A stretch of 64,000 nucleotides of DNA, taken from assembly GCF_900104595.1 (NCBI RefSeq), contig NZ_FNVY01000004.1, positions 124,001 through 188,000 on the forward strand, given 5' to 3'. A program made the position numbers and the translations under genes. Under the pieces are notes generated by a model. The model saw only the letters and a program-made list of their open reading frames with translations, made no database searches and had not been told where the DNA came from. Each line of letters begins with the position of its first letter. Position 1 is the first letter of the stretch. The DNA comes from Enterococcus timonensis (GTDB lineage Bacteria; Bacillota; Bacilli; Lactobacillales; Enterococcaceae). This document shows positions 16,816 through 26,920 of the stretch, one piece after another.

Positions 16816-17847
16816 ATGTTAAGCACGGAAGATTTTGATTTTAATTTACCTGAAGAACTTATTGCGCAAACGCCATTGGAAGATCGCTCCAGCTCGCGCC
16901 TGTTGGTCTTAGATCACAAAACGGGCGAAGTTACCGATCAACATTTTACCCAAATTATTGACCAATTAAATCCAGGCGATGCGCTAGTCATGAATAATAC
17001 CCGCGTTCTGCCGGCACGATTGTACGGCGTAAAACCGGACACTGGCGGACATTTGGAAGTGTTGCTTTTAAATAATACCAACGGCGACACTTGGGAAACA
17101 TTAATTAAACCGGCCAAACGGGCCAAAGTTGGCACCGAAATTGATTTTGGCGAAGGAAAATTAAAAGCGGTCGTTACAGAAGAATTAGAACACGGCGGCC
17201 GAATGATTGAATTTTCTTATGACGGCATCTTTTTAGAAATTCTTGAATCACTTGGCGAAATGCCGTTACCTCCATACATTAAAGAACATTTGGAAGATCC
17301 CGAACGCTATCAAACTGTTTACGCCAAGGAAAATGGATCCGCCGCTGCTCCCACAGCCGGTTTGCATTTTACAAAAGAATTATTAGCCCAAATCGAAAAT
17401 AAAGGCGTTCATCTTGTGTATTTAACTTTGCACGTCGGTCTTGGCACTTTCCGACCAGTCTCAGTGGAAAATATCGCCGAACACCACATGCACTCTGAAT
17501 TTTATAACTTAAGTGAAGAAAGTGCGCAAAAATTAAATGAAGTTCGGGCTAGTGGTGGCCGAATTGTCGCTGTTGGAACGACTTCGATTCGGACGTTAGA
17601 AACGATTGGCACGAAATTTGATGGAAAAATTCAAGCCGACAGTGGTTGGACGGAAATTTTCATTAAACCAGGGTATCAATTTAAAGTTGTCGATGCTTTT
17701 TCCACGAATTTTCATTTGCCAAAATCAACTTTAGTGATGCTGGTGTCGGCCTTTGCTGGTCGGGAAAATGTTTTAAATGCTTATCAACACGCCATTGACG
17801 AACGTTATCGCTTCTTTAGTTTCGGCGATGCGATGTTTGTTAAATAA
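16816..17847 (+). CDS. queA: tRNA preQ1(34) S-adenosylmethionine ribosyltransferase-isomerase
   Basis: A 343-residue enzyme that adds the ribosyl-derived epoxycyclopentane ring of queuosine to preQ1 in anticodon position 34. Family motifs are near the N-terminus ([24 protein letters not shown]), in the middle ([22 protein letters not shown]) and at the end ([24 protein letters not shown]). The length is standard. AAGAGGAG lies six bases before the ATG. It is followed after 39 bases by an rRNA methyltransferase-like gene. tgt is not in the window. Confidence 0.95.
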   Translation: MLSTEDFDFNLPEELIAQTPLEDRSSSRLLVLDHKTGEVTDQHFTQIIDQLNPGDALVMNNTRVLPARLYGVKPDTGGHLEVLLLNNTNGDTWETLIKPAKRAKVGTEIDFGEGKLKAVVTEELEHGGRMIEFSYDGIFLEILESLGEMPLPPYIKEHLEDPERYQTVYAKENGSAAAPTAGLHFTKELLAQIENKGVHLVYLTLHVGLGTFRPVSVENIAEHHMHSEFYNLSEESAQKLNEVRASGGRIVAVGTTSIRTLETIGTKFDGKIQADSGWTEIFIKPGYQFKVVDAFSTNFHLPKSTLVMLVSAFAGRENVLNAYQHAIDERYRFFSFGDAMFVK

Positions 17848-17886
17848 AAAATTTGCACAATTGACTAGCGAAAGGAGGGCTACGAC

Positions 17887-18645
17887 ATGATTACCGCCAA
17901 AGATAATCCAAAAATCAAGCAGCTGAAAAAACTGCATTTACGGAAAAATCGCACGAAATTTCAACAATATATCATTGAAGGCTTTCATTTAGTGGAAGAA
18001 GCTCATTTTGCTCAGGCCAAAATTGAAGAAATTTATGTGACGGAAGATTTTTTACAAATAGCACCTGCTTGGCTCAGCGATTATTCTGTGCAAATTGTGG
18101 CAGAAAATATTTTACAACTGGCCTCACAATTACCCACAACACCAGGGATCATTGCTTTAGTTAAAAAAAATCCACCAGCAACAATCGCAACTCTTTCTGG
18201 TGGATTTTTATTGTTGGACCGCATTCAAGATCCTGGTAATCTCGGCACGATGATTCGCTCAGCCGATGCCTTTGGTTTGTCTGGCGTTGTGTTAGGTTCA
18301 GGGACGGTTGATTTATATGATCAAAAAGTGCTCCGGGCACTGCAAGGCTCACTTTATCATTTGCCAATTTTTGAAGGGGATTTGAACACTTGGATCCAAA
18401 AAGCCCAAGGACAAAATATTCCAGTTTACGGCACAGAATTGAATGAACAAGCGATTCCTTTGCGAAAAGTTGTCCCGACAGAAAATTTTCTAGTAATCTT
18501 AGGCAATGAAGGTCAAGGAGTGGACGAGGCGCTGTTAAAACAAACGAATGAAAATATTTATATCGAAATGAATGGCCAAGCCGAATCATTAAATGTTGGG
18601 GTAGCTTGCGGTATTGTTTTATATCATTTGTGTCAAAAGTTTTAA
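17887..18645 (+). CDS. TrmH/SpoU-family RNA 2'-O-methyltransferase
   Basis: A 252-residue SPOUT methyltransferase. An N-terminal substrate-binding domain (residues 1-95, L30e-like, IIEGFHLVEEA) precedes the catalytic knot with the three SpoU motifs: DRIQDPGNLGTMIRSADAFG, LGNEGQGVDEAL and MNGQAESLNVGVACGIVLYH. It probably methylates 23S rRNA or tRNA ribose; the exact target is not clear from sequence. AAAGGAGGG is a strong ribosome binding site. It is read in the same direction as queA. Confidence 0.88.
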   Translation: MITAKDNPKIKQLKKLHLRKNRTKFQQYIIEGFHLVEEAHFAQAKIEEIYVTEDFLQIAPAWLSDYSVQIVAENILQLASQLPTTPGIIALVKKNPPATIATLSGGFLLLDRIQDPGNLGTMIRSADAFGLSGVVLGSGTVDLYDQKVLRALQGSLYHLPIFEGDLNTWIQKAQGQNIPVYGTELNEQAIPLRKVVPTENFLVILGNEGQGVDEALLKQTNENIYIEMNGQAESLNVGVACGIVLYHLCQKF

Positions 18646-18766
18646 GAATCAGTAAAACTCACAAGAAATTTTTTTAATCCCTAGGTTTTTGAAAATTGCC
18701 GTGCTATACTTGCGGAGTTGACAGTTTGTATTATAAAATTCTAGCCAGCCAAAAGGGGAACACTGA

Positions 18767-19267
18767 ATGACAAAAAATTGGGAAAATGATGCAGAATACT
18801 GCGCTTTAGTTGAGGATTTACTAGCAACACCAGAAGTCCAAAAACTTGCTAATTATAAACAACATATTCACTCGAATCGTTTGGAACATTCTATTTCCGT
18901 TTCTTACCGTTCTTATTTATGGGCCAAAAAATGGCACGTGGATGCCAGTGCTTGTGGTCGGGCGGGGTTGTTGCACGATTTATTTTACTACGATTGGCAC
19001 ACTACCAAGTTTGATGAAGGCAGTCATGCCTACATGCATCCACGGATTGCTTGTAAAAATGCGGAAAAAATTACTACATTAAACAAAGTTGAAAAAGATA
19101 TTATTATTAAACATATGTGGGGCGCCACTTTGGCCATGCCTCGGTATAAAGAAAGCTACATTGTGACGCTGGTGGACAAATATTGCGCCATTCAAGAATC
19201 AATGGCACCATTTAGCCAAAATCTGCGCAAAAAATGGCACCATATGTTTGCTAAACAAAGTGTTTAA
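18767..19267 (+). CDS. HD-domain phosphohydrolase-like protein
   Basis: A 166-residue single-domain HD protein. Metal ligand candidates are His in SNRLEHSISVSYRSYLWAK, the HD pair in AGLLHDLFYYDW, and the Asp in VTLVDKYCAI. HD proteins of this size hydrolyse nucleotides or other phosphoesters; substrate unknown. AAAAGGGG-type ribosome binding site upstream. A weak stem-loop and T-run follow before truB. Confidence 0.8.
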   Translation: MTKNWENDAEYCALVEDLLATPEVQKLANYKQHIHSNRLEHSISVSYRSYLWAKKWHVDASACGRAGLLHDLFYYDWHTTKFDEGSHAYMHPRIACKNAEKITTLNKVEKDIIIKHMWGATLAMPRYKESYIVTLVDKYCAIQESMAPFSQNLRKKWHHMFAKQSV

Positions 19268-19394
19268 ATAAAATCATTTAAATTTAAGAAAAGTTGTGCT
19301 AAAAAGAATCTTTCTTTTAACATGGCTTTTTTTGTTTGGGCAAAAATTGAATTATGCTATAATGGAAAAGTTGAAAACATCAAGGAGGTAAGGC

Positions 19395-20321
19395 ATGGAA
19401 GGAATACTAGGTGTTTGGAAAGAAGCTGGCATGACAAGCTTTGATGTCGTTTTTAAATTACGAAAAATTTTACATATGAAAAAAATTGGCCACGCCGGCA
19501 CATTGGATCCCGAAGTTTCTGGGGTGTTGCCGATTTGTTTAGGGACCGCCACAAAAATGGTAGAATTTCTGCAAGATTCCGGGAAAATTTACACCGGTTC
19601 AGTGACATTAGGAAGTACCACGACTACCGAAGATGCTCAAGGAGAAGTCGTTGAAGAATTATTTTTGACAGAAAAACAAGTTCCAGTGGAAGACGTAATC
19701 GATGAAGCTATGCGTTCATTTCTCGGAGAAATCACGCAAATTCCACCTATGTATTCGGCAGTAAAAGTCAACGGTCGCCGTTTATATGAATACGCCCGGG
19801 CCGGAGAAACGGTGGAGCGCCCGCAACGTAAAGCACAAATTACTGAATTTGTCCGGACCAGTCCATTACGTTACGATGCTGAAAAAGGAACCGTAACTTT
19901 TGATTTTCGCGTGCAGTGCGGCAAAGGAACTTACGTGCGCACTTTGGCTGTAGACTTAGGCGCTAAGCTGGGATTTCCTAGTCATATGAGCGCACTAGTT
20001 CGCCAAATGGCTGGCGGAATTACTAAAGAAAATTGTTTAACCCTTGATGAAATTCGCGAAAAAATGGCCGATGACACGTTAGCCTCGCATTTACTGCCGT
20101 TTGAATTTGCCTTAAAAGATTTTCCAAGGCAAAATATCTCGCCGGAAATTTTTGCAAAAATTAAAAATGGCGCTGTTTTGACAAATCAAGAATTGAACAC
20201 GTCAGAAGAAGTGCTGGCTTTATTTTACCAAGATCAATTAATGAGTTTGTATCATCGTCACCCTGAAAAAAAAGGATATTATAAACCACTGAAAGTATTT
20301 AGAACGGAGTTGTCCTCTTGA
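19395..20321 (+). CDS. truB: tRNA pseudouridine(55) synthase
   Basis: A 308-residue enzyme that converts U55 of tRNA T-loops to pseudouridine. The catalytic Asp lies in GHAGTLDPEVSGVLPICLG, and the family strands VKVNGRRLYEYARAG and FRVQCGKGTYVRTLAVDLG are present. AAGGAGG lies seven bases before ATG and a TATAAT box about 25 bases further upstream. The TGA stop overlaps the TTG start of ribF, the usual truB-ribF pairing of Firmicutes. Confidence 0.95.
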   Translation: MEGILGVWKEAGMTSFDVVFKLRKILHMKKIGHAGTLDPEVSGVLPICLGTATKMVEFLQDSGKIYTGSVTLGSTTTTEDAQGEVVEELFLTEKQVPVEDVIDEAMRSFLGEITQIPPMYSAVKVNGRRLYEYARAGETVERPQRKAQITEFVRTSPLRYDAEKGTVTFDFRVQCGKGTYVRTLAVDLGAKLGFPSHMSALVRQMAGGITKENCLTLDEIREKMADDTLASHLLPFEFALKDFPRQNISPEIFAKIKNGAVLTNQELNTSEEVLALFYQDQLMSLYHRHPEKKGYYKPLKVFRTELSS

Positions 20322-21253
20322 AAATCATTCATTTGCACCATCCATATCAAAAGTCAGAAATCCCTGACGGTCCTGTTGTCTTAGTGCTAGGTTTTTTTGA
20401 CGGACTGCATCGGGGCCATCAAAAAGTTATTGACGCCGGTCGCACTGAGGCTAAAGAAAAAAATGTGCCGCTAGCTTTAATGACTTTTAATCAACATCCT
20501 TCCATCGTTTTCCAAAAATTAAATCGCGAGATTACGCAATATTTAACAAATTTACCAGAAAAAGAGCGGCTCCTAGCTGATTTTGGAATCGATATATTAT
20601 ATGTGGTGGAATTTACATCGGCCTTTGCCGCTTTGCCGCCGCAACAATTTGTCGATGATTATTTAGTCGGACTCCATGCGCAAAGTGTGGTGACTGGTTT
20701 TGATTACACGTACGGACCAAAAAATATTGCCGACGTGGACCATTTGCCAGATTATAGTCAAGGTCGTTTTAAAATGATTACAGTCCCAAGTCTTGATGAA
20801 GAAGGAAAAAAAGTCAGTTCCACCCGGATTCGTGCCGATTTAGCTCAAGGGGCGATGGATGAAGTGACCGAATTATTAGGTCGGCCGTATCAAGTGCGGG
20901 GAATCGTGGTTCATGGCGATGCTCGCGGCCGTTTGTTAGGTTATCCTACAGCGAATTTAGAAATTGAAAAAGATGTTCGTTTGCCAATGGAAGGCGTGTA
21001 CGTCACTAAAATTTTTGTTAACGATCAGTGGTATGAGGCGATGACTTCAGTAGGTCACAACGATACTTTTGGTGAAGGACGTAAGCTGACCGTGGAGGCA
21101 AATATTTTAAATTTTGCCGGCGATATTTACGGCGAACAAGTTTTGTTGGAATTTTACCATCTGATTCGCAAACAAGTTAAATTTAATTCAGCCGATGAAT
21201 TAATTGAACAATTGGCCGCCGATGCTGTAGTCACGCAAAAATATTTTGGATAA
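20318..21253 (+). CDS. ribF: Bifunctional riboflavin kinase/FAD synthetase
   Basis: A 311-residue enzyme that makes FMN and FAD from riboflavin. The N-terminal adenylyltransferase domain has LGFFDGLHRGHQ and KKVSSTRIR; the C-terminal flavokinase domain has LLGYPTANLEI and a final YGEQVLLEFYHLIRKQ. Start is TTG, overlapping the truB TGA stop, with an ACGGAG site upstream. A strong intrinsic terminator follows directly and then repeat R7. Confidence 0.94.
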   Translation: MKIIHLHHPYQKSEIPDGPVVLVLGFFDGLHRGHQKVIDAGRTEAKEKNVPLALMTFNQHPSIVFQKLNREITQYLTNLPEKERLLADFGIDILYVVEFTSAFAALPPQQFVDDYLVGLHAQSVVTGFDYTYGPKNIADVDHLPDYSQGRFKMITVPSLDEEGKKVSSTRIRADLAQGAMDEVTELLGRPYQVRGIVVHGDARGRLLGYPTANLEIEKDVRLPMEGVYVTKIFVNDQWYEAMTSVGHNDTFGEGRKLTVEANILNFAGDIYGEQVLLEFYHLIRKQVKFNSADELIEQLAADAVVTQKYFG

Positions 21254-21254
21254 T

Positions 21255-21303
21255 AAAAAAGACACAAACAAAAAGGAGAAATTTTTGTTTGCGTCTTTTT
21301 TTT
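21255..21303 (+). terminator. truB-ribF terminator
   Basis: Stem AAAGACACAAACAAAAA with TTTTTGTTTGCGTCTTT (one wobble), short loop, long T-run. Confidence 0.88.
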
Positions 21304-21307
21304 TGAT

Positions 21308-21437
21308 CTTTGACAACCTTGCTTTACGGTGTCTCAAAGGCAACTGCTAGGAAAATAGATAAAACTTCCGGCGAATGTTCCATTCGTCCTCAGTTTTCCT
21401 AATTTTCTACGCAGTTAAGCGCCTTTTCGACAACCTT
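21308..21437 (+). repeat. Palindromic repeat copy R7 (type A apex)
   Basis: Preceded by TTTGACAACCTT (a terminal direct repeat). Outer arms GGTGTCTCAAAGGC and GCGCCTTTTCGACAACC, second stem ACTGC/GCAGT, inner blocks identical to R1, apex CGAATG/CATTCG. The right end lies two bases from the telA TAA codon. Confidence 0.85.
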
Positions 21438-21439
21438 GT

Positions 21440-22624
21440 TTATTGTGTTAGTTCTAGTAATTTTTGTTTTAACTGGTCTTCCATTTGGGCTAGTTGGCCT
21501 TCTGCGTCGCGGCGTTTGGTTTTGCCTTCTTGTTGGATGCGCAACGTTTCTTGAATAGTTTCCACGAGATCGTCTTGGGTTTTTTGCAAGGTTTCGATAT
21601 CGACAATGCCGCGTTCGTTTTCTTTGGCAGTTTCAATAGCAGAAATTTTTAGCATCTCAGAATTTTTCTTCAAAAGTTCATTAGTCGTCTCAGATACTTG
21701 GCGTTGGGCAGTGACGGCGTCTTTTTGGCGCAGTAAAGTCAAAGCAATCACCACTTGGTTTTTCCAAAGGGGAATCGCCGTATTAATCGAAGCCTGAATT
21801 TTTTCAGCCAGCGCTTGGTTGGTATTTTGAATGAGGCGAATTTGTGGTGCTTGTTGAATAGTAATTTCGCGCGCCAATTTTAAATCGTAAGTTCGTTTGT
21901 CGAGGCGATCTAAAAATTGTGTATAGTCATTAGCGATTTGAACATCCATTTGGTCGCCAGATTGTTGGGCTTTTTGCATCGCTTGGGGAATAATTGTCGT
22001 TTGGAGTTCTTCCATTTTTAATTCGCCCGCGGCAATGTAAATATTTAAAGCATCGAAATAATCTTTATTTTTATGATAAAGTTGCTCCAACATCAGATTA
22101 TCTTTCAAAAGACCATCTTTTTCGTGGTCGAGTTTGACGGCGATTTTATCTATTTGAGCGCCGACTTTTTGATATTTGGCAGTCACTTCATAAATACTTT
22201 GCTTCACTTTGCCGAAAACACGTTTGAAAATATTATTTTCTTGGGCCCGTAATTCTTCGGGGTCGGCGGCGTTCAGCTGGTACATCAGTTCATTTAATGA
22301 ATCGCCAACTGGTCCGATGTCTTGAATTTGGACGGCGTTAAGCATCGTTTGGGAAAATTCGCTCAGTTTTTCTTGAGCGATGGCCCCGTAACTTAAGACT
22401 GCCTGGGCGTCACTTGTATCGATTTTTCCGGCTAATTCCCGAGCTTGTTGTTGATAGTCGGCTGGTAATTTGTCAAAAACGCGGGGGGCTGTTTTTTGAG
22501 CTTTTAAGGCGTTAATTTCTGTTTGTTGGGTGGAAGTTAGGGCGTCCACCGGTGTTTGGTAAGGGCTATTTAATAAATCGTCTAACGTGTTGTTAGCTGT
22601 TGTGGCGGGTTTATTATTATCCAT
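21440..22624 (-). CDS. TelA-like toxic anion resistance family protein
   Basis: A 394-residue, mostly helical cytoplasmic protein of the TelA (tellurite/toxic anion resistance) family. Recognisable blocks include [20 protein letters not shown]-type sequence near residue 85, the central coiled coils, and [17 protein letters not shown] at about 285. Family members in Firmicutes are linked to resistance to cell-envelope agents, though a molecular function is not established. It lies downstream of the xpaC-like gene, 33 bases away, as is usual. AAAGAGGAG precedes the ATG. The stop codon is adjacent to R7. Confidence 0.85.
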   Translation of the reverse strand: MDNNKPATTANNTLDDLLNSPYQTPVDALTSTQQTEINALKAQKTAPRVFDKLPADYQQQARELAGKIDTSDAQAVLSYGAIAQEKLSEFSQTMLNAVQIQDIGPVGDSLNELMYQLNAADPEELRAQENNIFKRVFGKVKQSIYEVTAKYQKVGAQIDKIAVKLDHEKDGLLKDNLMLEQLYHKNKDYFDALNIYIAAGELKMEELQTTIIPQAMQKAQQSGDQMDVQIANDYTQFLDRLDKRTYDLKLAREITIQQAPQIRLIQNTNQALAEKIQASINTAIPLWKNQVVIALTLLRQKDAVTAQRQVSETTNELLKKNSEMLKISAIETAKENERGIVDIETLQKTQDDLVETIQETLRIQQEGKTKRRDAEGQLAQMEDQLKQKLLELTQ

Positions 22625-22657
22625 AAAGATCTCCTCTTTATTAATTTTTTTTGAAAA

Positions 22658-23311
22658 TTATTTTTTCTCGGAGCTATTTTTTTCTAAACTTTGCTTAGCA
22701 ATGGAAATTTCTACATCTAAATCATCTAGATCATCAGACACTAAAAATTGGTAATCTTTTAGGATTAGTTGGGCTACTTGCTCAATAATTTGTGTTGTTT
22801 CGGCCAGTGATTCATAGGTTTCTTTGTCTTTAATCGGGCGACTAGAAATTTCTAAGAATTTATCCGTCAACCCGACTAGATTTGGCAAATGGGTGTATAA
22901 AAAGTGATTGGCAATATGCAACTTTTGCGGATCTTTAACAATTTGTTGGAAAATACTTTTAGAAGCTTTGACCGTTTGATGCCGTAAGTCAATGGCTTTT
23001 AACTTGGCCGAACCATTGATATTTTTCTCCAAATGCAAAATAGCTAATTTTGTTTGGGCCATTGTTTCTCTGAAAAATTCAATATCTTCTTTTTGCAATC
23101 CTTCTTCTTGATAGTGGGATAATTTTTTAGCGGTCAGTTGCGGCAAATCGGCTGGTGTTTCCGGGGCGCGTTTGAACAAAGAAATCACCACAGCGACAAT
23201 CCCTAAAACCATAGCGATTCTTAATAACGAATTGTCCACTTGAAACAAGATACCGACTAATACTAAAAGTAATCCAATTTTCATGAATAAATTTTTTTTC
23301 AAATGTTCCAA
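22658..23311 (-). CDS. XpaC-like membrane protein
   Basis: A 217-residue protein with two short N-terminal membrane segments (residues 9-25 and 28-44) and a helical cytoplasmic domain (residues 55-217) like the 5-bromo-4-chloroindolyl phosphate hydrolysis family XpaC/YceG. It pairs with telA in an operon, the common arrangement. The start is a TTG behind repeated AAGG units (AGGAAGGAAGG); a second in-frame TTG three codons later is also possible. The biochemical role is unclear despite the historical family name. Confidence 0.75.
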   Translation of the reverse strand: MEHLKKNLFMKIGLLLVLVGILFQVDNSLLRIAMVLGIVAVVISLFKRAPETPADLPQLTAKKLSHYQEEGLQKEDIEFFRETMAQTKLAILHLEKNINGSAKLKAIDLRHQTVKASKSIFQQIVKDPQKLHIANHFLYTHLPNLVGLTDKFLEISSRPIKDKETYESLAETTQIIEQVAQLILKDYQFLVSDDLDDLDVEISIAKQSLEKNSSEKK

Positions 23312-23478
23312 CCTTCCTTCCTTCCTAACCCTCTTTTATTTTAGCATAGTCAATGATTTTTGCGGTCGGTCTAAAGTTGGATTTTAGATTCTTACAAAAT
23401 TCATTAAAAAAGCACGAATTACTTTTTCATTTCGCCAAAAATCTGCTAGAATAAAGGCCAGTAGGAAGGATGTATATA

Positions 23479-24051
23479 ATGCTAGAAGATGATTTAATGT
23501 TACAAATGGAAGAAAAAACAATCAAACGAGAAACTATTTTTAAAGGAAAAATGATTGATCTTTATTTAGATACTGTCGCCTTACCTGCAGGAGGCACAGC
23601 GACGCGGGAACTGGTTTTCCATCCGGGGGCCGTGGCGATTGTGGCCATTAACGACGAGGATCGGATTATTTTAGTGAAGCAATTTCGCAAACCAGTGGAG
23701 CAAATTTTATTAGAAATTCCCGCTGGTAAAATAGATGACCGTGACCACGATTCACCAGAAGAAACAGCTTTGCGGGAATTGGAAGAGGAAACAGGATTTA
23801 CAACGGATCATTTGGAATTGGTGAGTGCAGGCTTTATGTCACCAGGTTTTTCAAATGAACGCTTATGGATTTATTTTACCGACCGATTGCAAAAAGTCGA
23901 GCATCCACGCCCCCAAGACGACGATGAAGTGTTGGCTGTTTCCACTTATTCATTAGAAGAAATACTAGAATTAATGGCTGCTGGTGAAATTGTCGACGCC
24001 AAAACGGTGATTGGCTTGCAATACTGGCAATTGAAAAAACAGAAAGGATGA
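23479..24051 (+). CDS. nudF: ADP-ribose pyrophosphatase, Nudix hydrolase
   Basis: A 190-residue Nudix enzyme expected to hydrolyse ADP-ribose to AMP and ribose 5-phosphate. The Nudix box GX5EX7REUXEEXGU is complete in GKIDDRDHDSPEETALRELE and the following EETGF. The N-terminal strand region (IFKGKMIDLYLDTVALP) is typical of the ADPRase subfamily. The second ATG is used because AGGAAGG is too close to the first. It is followed after four bases by a small membrane protein gene. Confidence 0.9.
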   Translation: MLEDDLMLQMEEKTIKRETIFKGKMIDLYLDTVALPAGGTATRELVFHPGAVAIVAINDEDRIILVKQFRKPVEQILLEIPAGKIDDRDHDSPEETALRELEEETGFTTDHLELVSAGFMSPGFSNERLWIYFTDRLQKVEHPRPQDDDEVLAVSTYSLEEILELMAAGEIVDAKTVIGLQYWQLKKQKG

Positions 24052-24055
24052 TCAA

Positions 24056-24355
24056 ATGACCGAAAGTCGAAAATCCCGGAAAAATATGCGAGATGCGCCA
24101 GACAATCGAGAAGATATCCAACTTTCTAAAAAAGATGTGGCCAAAGTTCAGCGTGCGCTAGCCAAAGTTGAAGCGCAAGAAAATCGACAAATTGATAAAA
24201 AATATGAAAAAATTGAAAAGAATAGGCCGACGATTAAAAAGTCTCGTTTTCAACAACAAGAGAACAGTCGCAAAAGAAACCATTCATTAAATGTAGCAAT
24301 TGCGGTGGTGGTTGTTTTACTAGCTGTGTTGGTGTATTTAGTTTTCAATTGGTAA
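24056..24355 (+). CDS. Small tail-anchored membrane protein, function unknown
   Basis: A 99-residue protein whose first 75 residues are very rich in Lys, Arg, Glu and Asp (helical, likely coiled coil) and whose C-terminal segment (about 79-97, Val/Leu-rich) is a single membrane helix ending in VFNW. The N-terminus should therefore be cytoplasmic. It sits between nudF and mtnN with spacings of 4 and 10 bases, so it is translated from the same mRNA. The family is not recognised beyond its recurrent position in this gene order. Confidence 0.72.
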   Translation: MTESRKSRKNMRDAPDNREDIQLSKKDVAKVQRALAKVEAQENRQIDKKYEKIEKNRPTIKKSRFQQQENSRKRNHSLNVAIAVVVVLLAVLVYLVFNW

Positions 24356-24365
24356 GGAGATCCTG

Positions 24366-25055
24366 GTGAAAATTGGAATTATCGGCGCAATGGCCGAAGA
24401 AATTTTATTATTGCAAGAAACGTTGCAAGATGTTGCTACAATCGATGTGTTAGGTCGGAATTATTTTACCGGTCAATATTTGCAACATGAAATTATTTTT
24501 GTCGAATCTGGGATTGGCAAAGTGATGTCCGCGGTAACGACAACGATTTTAGTAGAAAAATTTGGCGCAGAATTAATTATTAATACCGGTTCTGCCGGCG
24601 GAATCGGAGCAGGTCTACAAGTCGGTGACGTGGTAATTGCTGAAAAATTGGCCTACTTTGATGCCGATGTGACGGGATTTGGTTATGCTTATGGGCAAAT
24701 GCCCGGCCAACCGCTTTACTACGAGACGGCGCAAAATATTTTGCAAAAAGCTCAAATAGCCGCCAAAGCAGTAGGACAAAATGTTCGCTCTGGTTTAATT
24801 GTCACCGGCGATTCTTTTGTAGATCATCCAGAAAAAATTACGGTCATTCAAAAACATTTTCCCGAAGCTTTAGCTTGTGAAATGGAAGGAGCCGCCATAG
24901 CGCAAGCGGCTAGTTCTTTGCATGTGCCTCATTTGGTGATTCGGGCCATTAGTGACACCGCCGACCACGAGGCAACCGTCAGCTTTGACGAATTTATTAT
25001 CACAGCGGGGAAAAAATCTGCTACCATGGTCTTAACTTTGCTAGGGGAACTTTAA
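24366..25055 (+). CDS. mtnN: 5'-methylthioadenosine/S-adenosylhomocysteine nucleosidase
   Basis: A 229-residue enzyme that cleaves MTA and SAH to adenine plus the thioribose, recycling methyl-cycle products and feeding LuxS. Motifs: IGIIGAMAEEILLL at the N-terminus, GSAGGIGAGLQVGDVV, the substrate Glu of CEMEGAAIAQ and catalytic Asp of AISDTADHE. The start is GTG with AAGGAGA upstream. A terminator follows that overlaps the end of the convergent DUF488 gene. Confidence 0.94.
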   Translation: MKIGIIGAMAEEILLLQETLQDVATIDVLGRNYFTGQYLQHEIIFVESGIGKVMSAVTTTILVEKFGAELIINTGSAGGIGAGLQVGDVVIAEKLAYFDADVTGFGYAYGQMPGQPLYYETAQNILQKAQIAAKAVGQNVRSGLIVTGDSFVDHPEKITVIQKHFPEALACEMEGAAIAQAASSLHVPHLVIRAISDTADHEATVSFDEFIITAGKKSATMVLTLLGEL

Positions 25056-25080
25056 AAATTTTATTTTTAATGAAAATGGA

Positions 25081-25120
25081 GATGCTGGCTAAAATTTTGG
25101 CTAGTATCTTATTTTTTTTC
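25081..25120 (+). terminator. mtnN terminator
   Basis: Stem GATGCTGGC with GCTAGTATC (two wobble pairs), loop TAAAATTTTG, T-run. The T-run extends into the last codons of the convergent gene. Confidence 0.7.
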
Positions 25121-25456
25121 TTGAAGAATATGTTGTAAGACAACAGCATTATTGTGCGCTTCATCTTTGGCGGCAAATAACAAAGTAACCACTGGCTCTT
25201 TTTTGACAATTTCTTTTAATTGTTTTAAAGCTGGATTGGCGCTAAGTTCTCCTTGATATTTTTTTTCAAATTCAGGAAATTTTTCAACATCGTGGTTAAA
25301 CCATTTGCGTAAATCTGTCGTTGGACCGATTTCTTTTAGCCATAAATCAAGCTGCGCTTCTTCTTTACTTTTTCCGCGGGGCCAAAGTCGATCGACTAAA
25401 ATTCGATAGCCGTCGCCATGTTGAGCCGCTTGATAAATCCGTTTGATTTTTAACAT
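25109..25456 (-). CDS. DUF488 family protein
   Basis: A 115-residue protein of the DUF488 family. The typical opening is IKRIYQ...GYRILVDRLWPRGKSKEEA, followed by LWLKEIGPTTDLRKWFNHD and the C-terminal VTLLFAAKDEAHNNAVVL strand-helix. The family is widespread but without a settled function. The internal ATG is preferred (AGAGGTGA upstream) over the ATG three codons earlier. Monocistronic and convergent with mtnN. Confidence 0.85.
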   Translation of the reverse strand: MLKIKRIYQAAQHGDGYRILVDRLWPRGKSKEEAQLDLWLKEIGPTTDLRKWFNHDVEKFPEFEKKYQGELSANPALKQLKEIVKKEPVVTLLFAAKDEAHNNAVVLQHILQEKK

Positions 25457-25605
25457 GATAATCACCTCTGAATATAGTCTAGCGCAAAAGTAAAAATTTA
25501 GCTAAAGGTGGCTATTCGGCGCTTATTTTTCTAATTCTATGCTAAAATAATGGTACGATAAAAAGTAGTAAACAATAAAAAATCGAAAAAAATAATAGGT
25601 GAATG

Positions 25606-26868
25606 ATGAAAAAAATAGTAATTCAAGGCGGCCGTCCGCTAAAAGGTGAGCTGACAATTTCTGGGGCTAAAAATTCGGCGGTGGCACTAATTCCAGCAGC
25701 TATTTTAGCTGACGATGTAGTGACTTTAGAAGGTGTGCCGGTTATTCAAGATGTCCACTCCCTAATTGAAATTTTAAATATTATGGGGGTCAAGACTAAT
25801 TTTATTGGTGAAACTTTAACGATTGATTCTCGTCAAATGATTTCCATTCCTATGCCCAGTGGGAAAATTAATTCTTTGCGCGCTTCTTATTATTTTATGG
25901 GGGCACTTTTAGGAAGATTTGGCGAAGGGGTGGTGGGTCTTCCCGGGGGATGTTATCTCGGTCCGCGGCCAATTGATTTACATATTAAAGGGTTCAGAGC
26001 GCTAGGGGCCACCGTGGATAATGAATTAGGAGCGATGTATTTGCGGACGCCTGCAGGTTTAAATGGCGCGCGAATTTTTTTGGATAATGTGTCTATTGGA
26101 GCGACGATTAATATTATGTTTGCTGCTGTGAAAGCACAAGGCGTCACTGTGATTGAAAATGCCGCCAAGGAGCCAGAAATTATTGACGTGGCAACTTTGT
26201 TAAATAATATGGGGGCTTCAGTTCGCGGTGCGGGAACAGATGTGATCCGAATTACTGGCGTTTCAAAACTTCACGGAACACATCATGCTATGATTCCTGA
26301 TCGAATTGAGGCGGGTACTTATTTGGCGATGGCCGCAGCGTGTGGACAGGGGATTCGCCTTAAAAATGTGATTTACGAACACCTCGATAGTTTTATTGCC
26401 AAACTCACTGAGATGGGAGTGGATTTGACGATTTCTGAAGACGAAATTTTTGTTAAACAAAGTGATAATTTGCTGCCGGTTAATATTCGCACTGCACCTT
26501 ATCCAGGTTTTGCGACGGATTTACAGCAACCTATCACCCCTTTATTATTGAAAGCTTCTGGTGAGTCGGAAATTATCGATACTATTTATCCGCAGCGAGT
26601 GAATCATGTTCCCGAAATGGTTCGGATGGGAGCAGATATTTCAGTGGAAGGCGCAACCATTGTGATTAATGGACGAAAAGATGTTAAACTTGGCGGCGCT
26701 GAAGTTATGGCTAGTGATTTGCGGGCTGGCGCGGGCTTAGTATTGGCCGGCTTAATGGCCAGCGGAGAGACGACTATTTATAATGTCGATTACATTTTAC
26801 GCGGCTATGATCATTTGATTGAAAAATTAAGAAATTTAGGGGCAGAGATTTCTTTAGTGGAAGAATAA
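25606..26868 (+). CDS. murA: UDP-N-acetylglucosamine 1-carboxyvinyltransferase
   Basis: A 420-residue enolpyruvyl transferase for the first committed peptidoglycan step and the target of fosfomycin. The N-terminal [16 protein letters not shown] block with Lys22, the Cys-containing loop [19 protein letters not shown] (the fosfomycin-reactive Cys position) and C-terminal [16 protein letters not shown] are present. Of two near-adjacent ATG codons the second has better spacing to AGGTGA. Low-G+C bacteria usually carry two MurA paralogues; which one this is was not determined. Terminator about 50 bases after the stop. Confidence 0.94.
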   Translation: MKKIVIQGGRPLKGELTISGAKNSAVALIPAAILADDVVTLEGVPVIQDVHSLIEILNIMGVKTNFIGETLTIDSRQMISIPMPSGKINSLRASYYFMGALLGRFGEGVVGLPGGCYLGPRPIDLHIKGFRALGATVDNELGAMYLRTPAGLNGARIFLDNVSIGATINIMFAAVKAQGVTVIENAAKEPEIIDVATLLNNMGASVRGAGTDVIRITGVSKLHGTHHAMIPDRIEAGTYLAMAAACGQGIRLKNVIYEHLDSFIAKLTEMGVDLTISEDEIFVKQSDNLLPVNIRTAPYPGFATDLQQPITPLLLKASGESEIIDTIYPQRVNHVPEMVRMGADISVEGATIVINGRKDVKLGGAEVMASDLRAGAGLVLAGLMASGETTIYNVDYILRGYDHLIEKLRNLGAEISLVEE

Positions 26869-26920
26869 GCTCAGTGCACGTCTAGTTTTTAAGTAGAAAT
26901 AAAAATAAAAAATAATTAGC

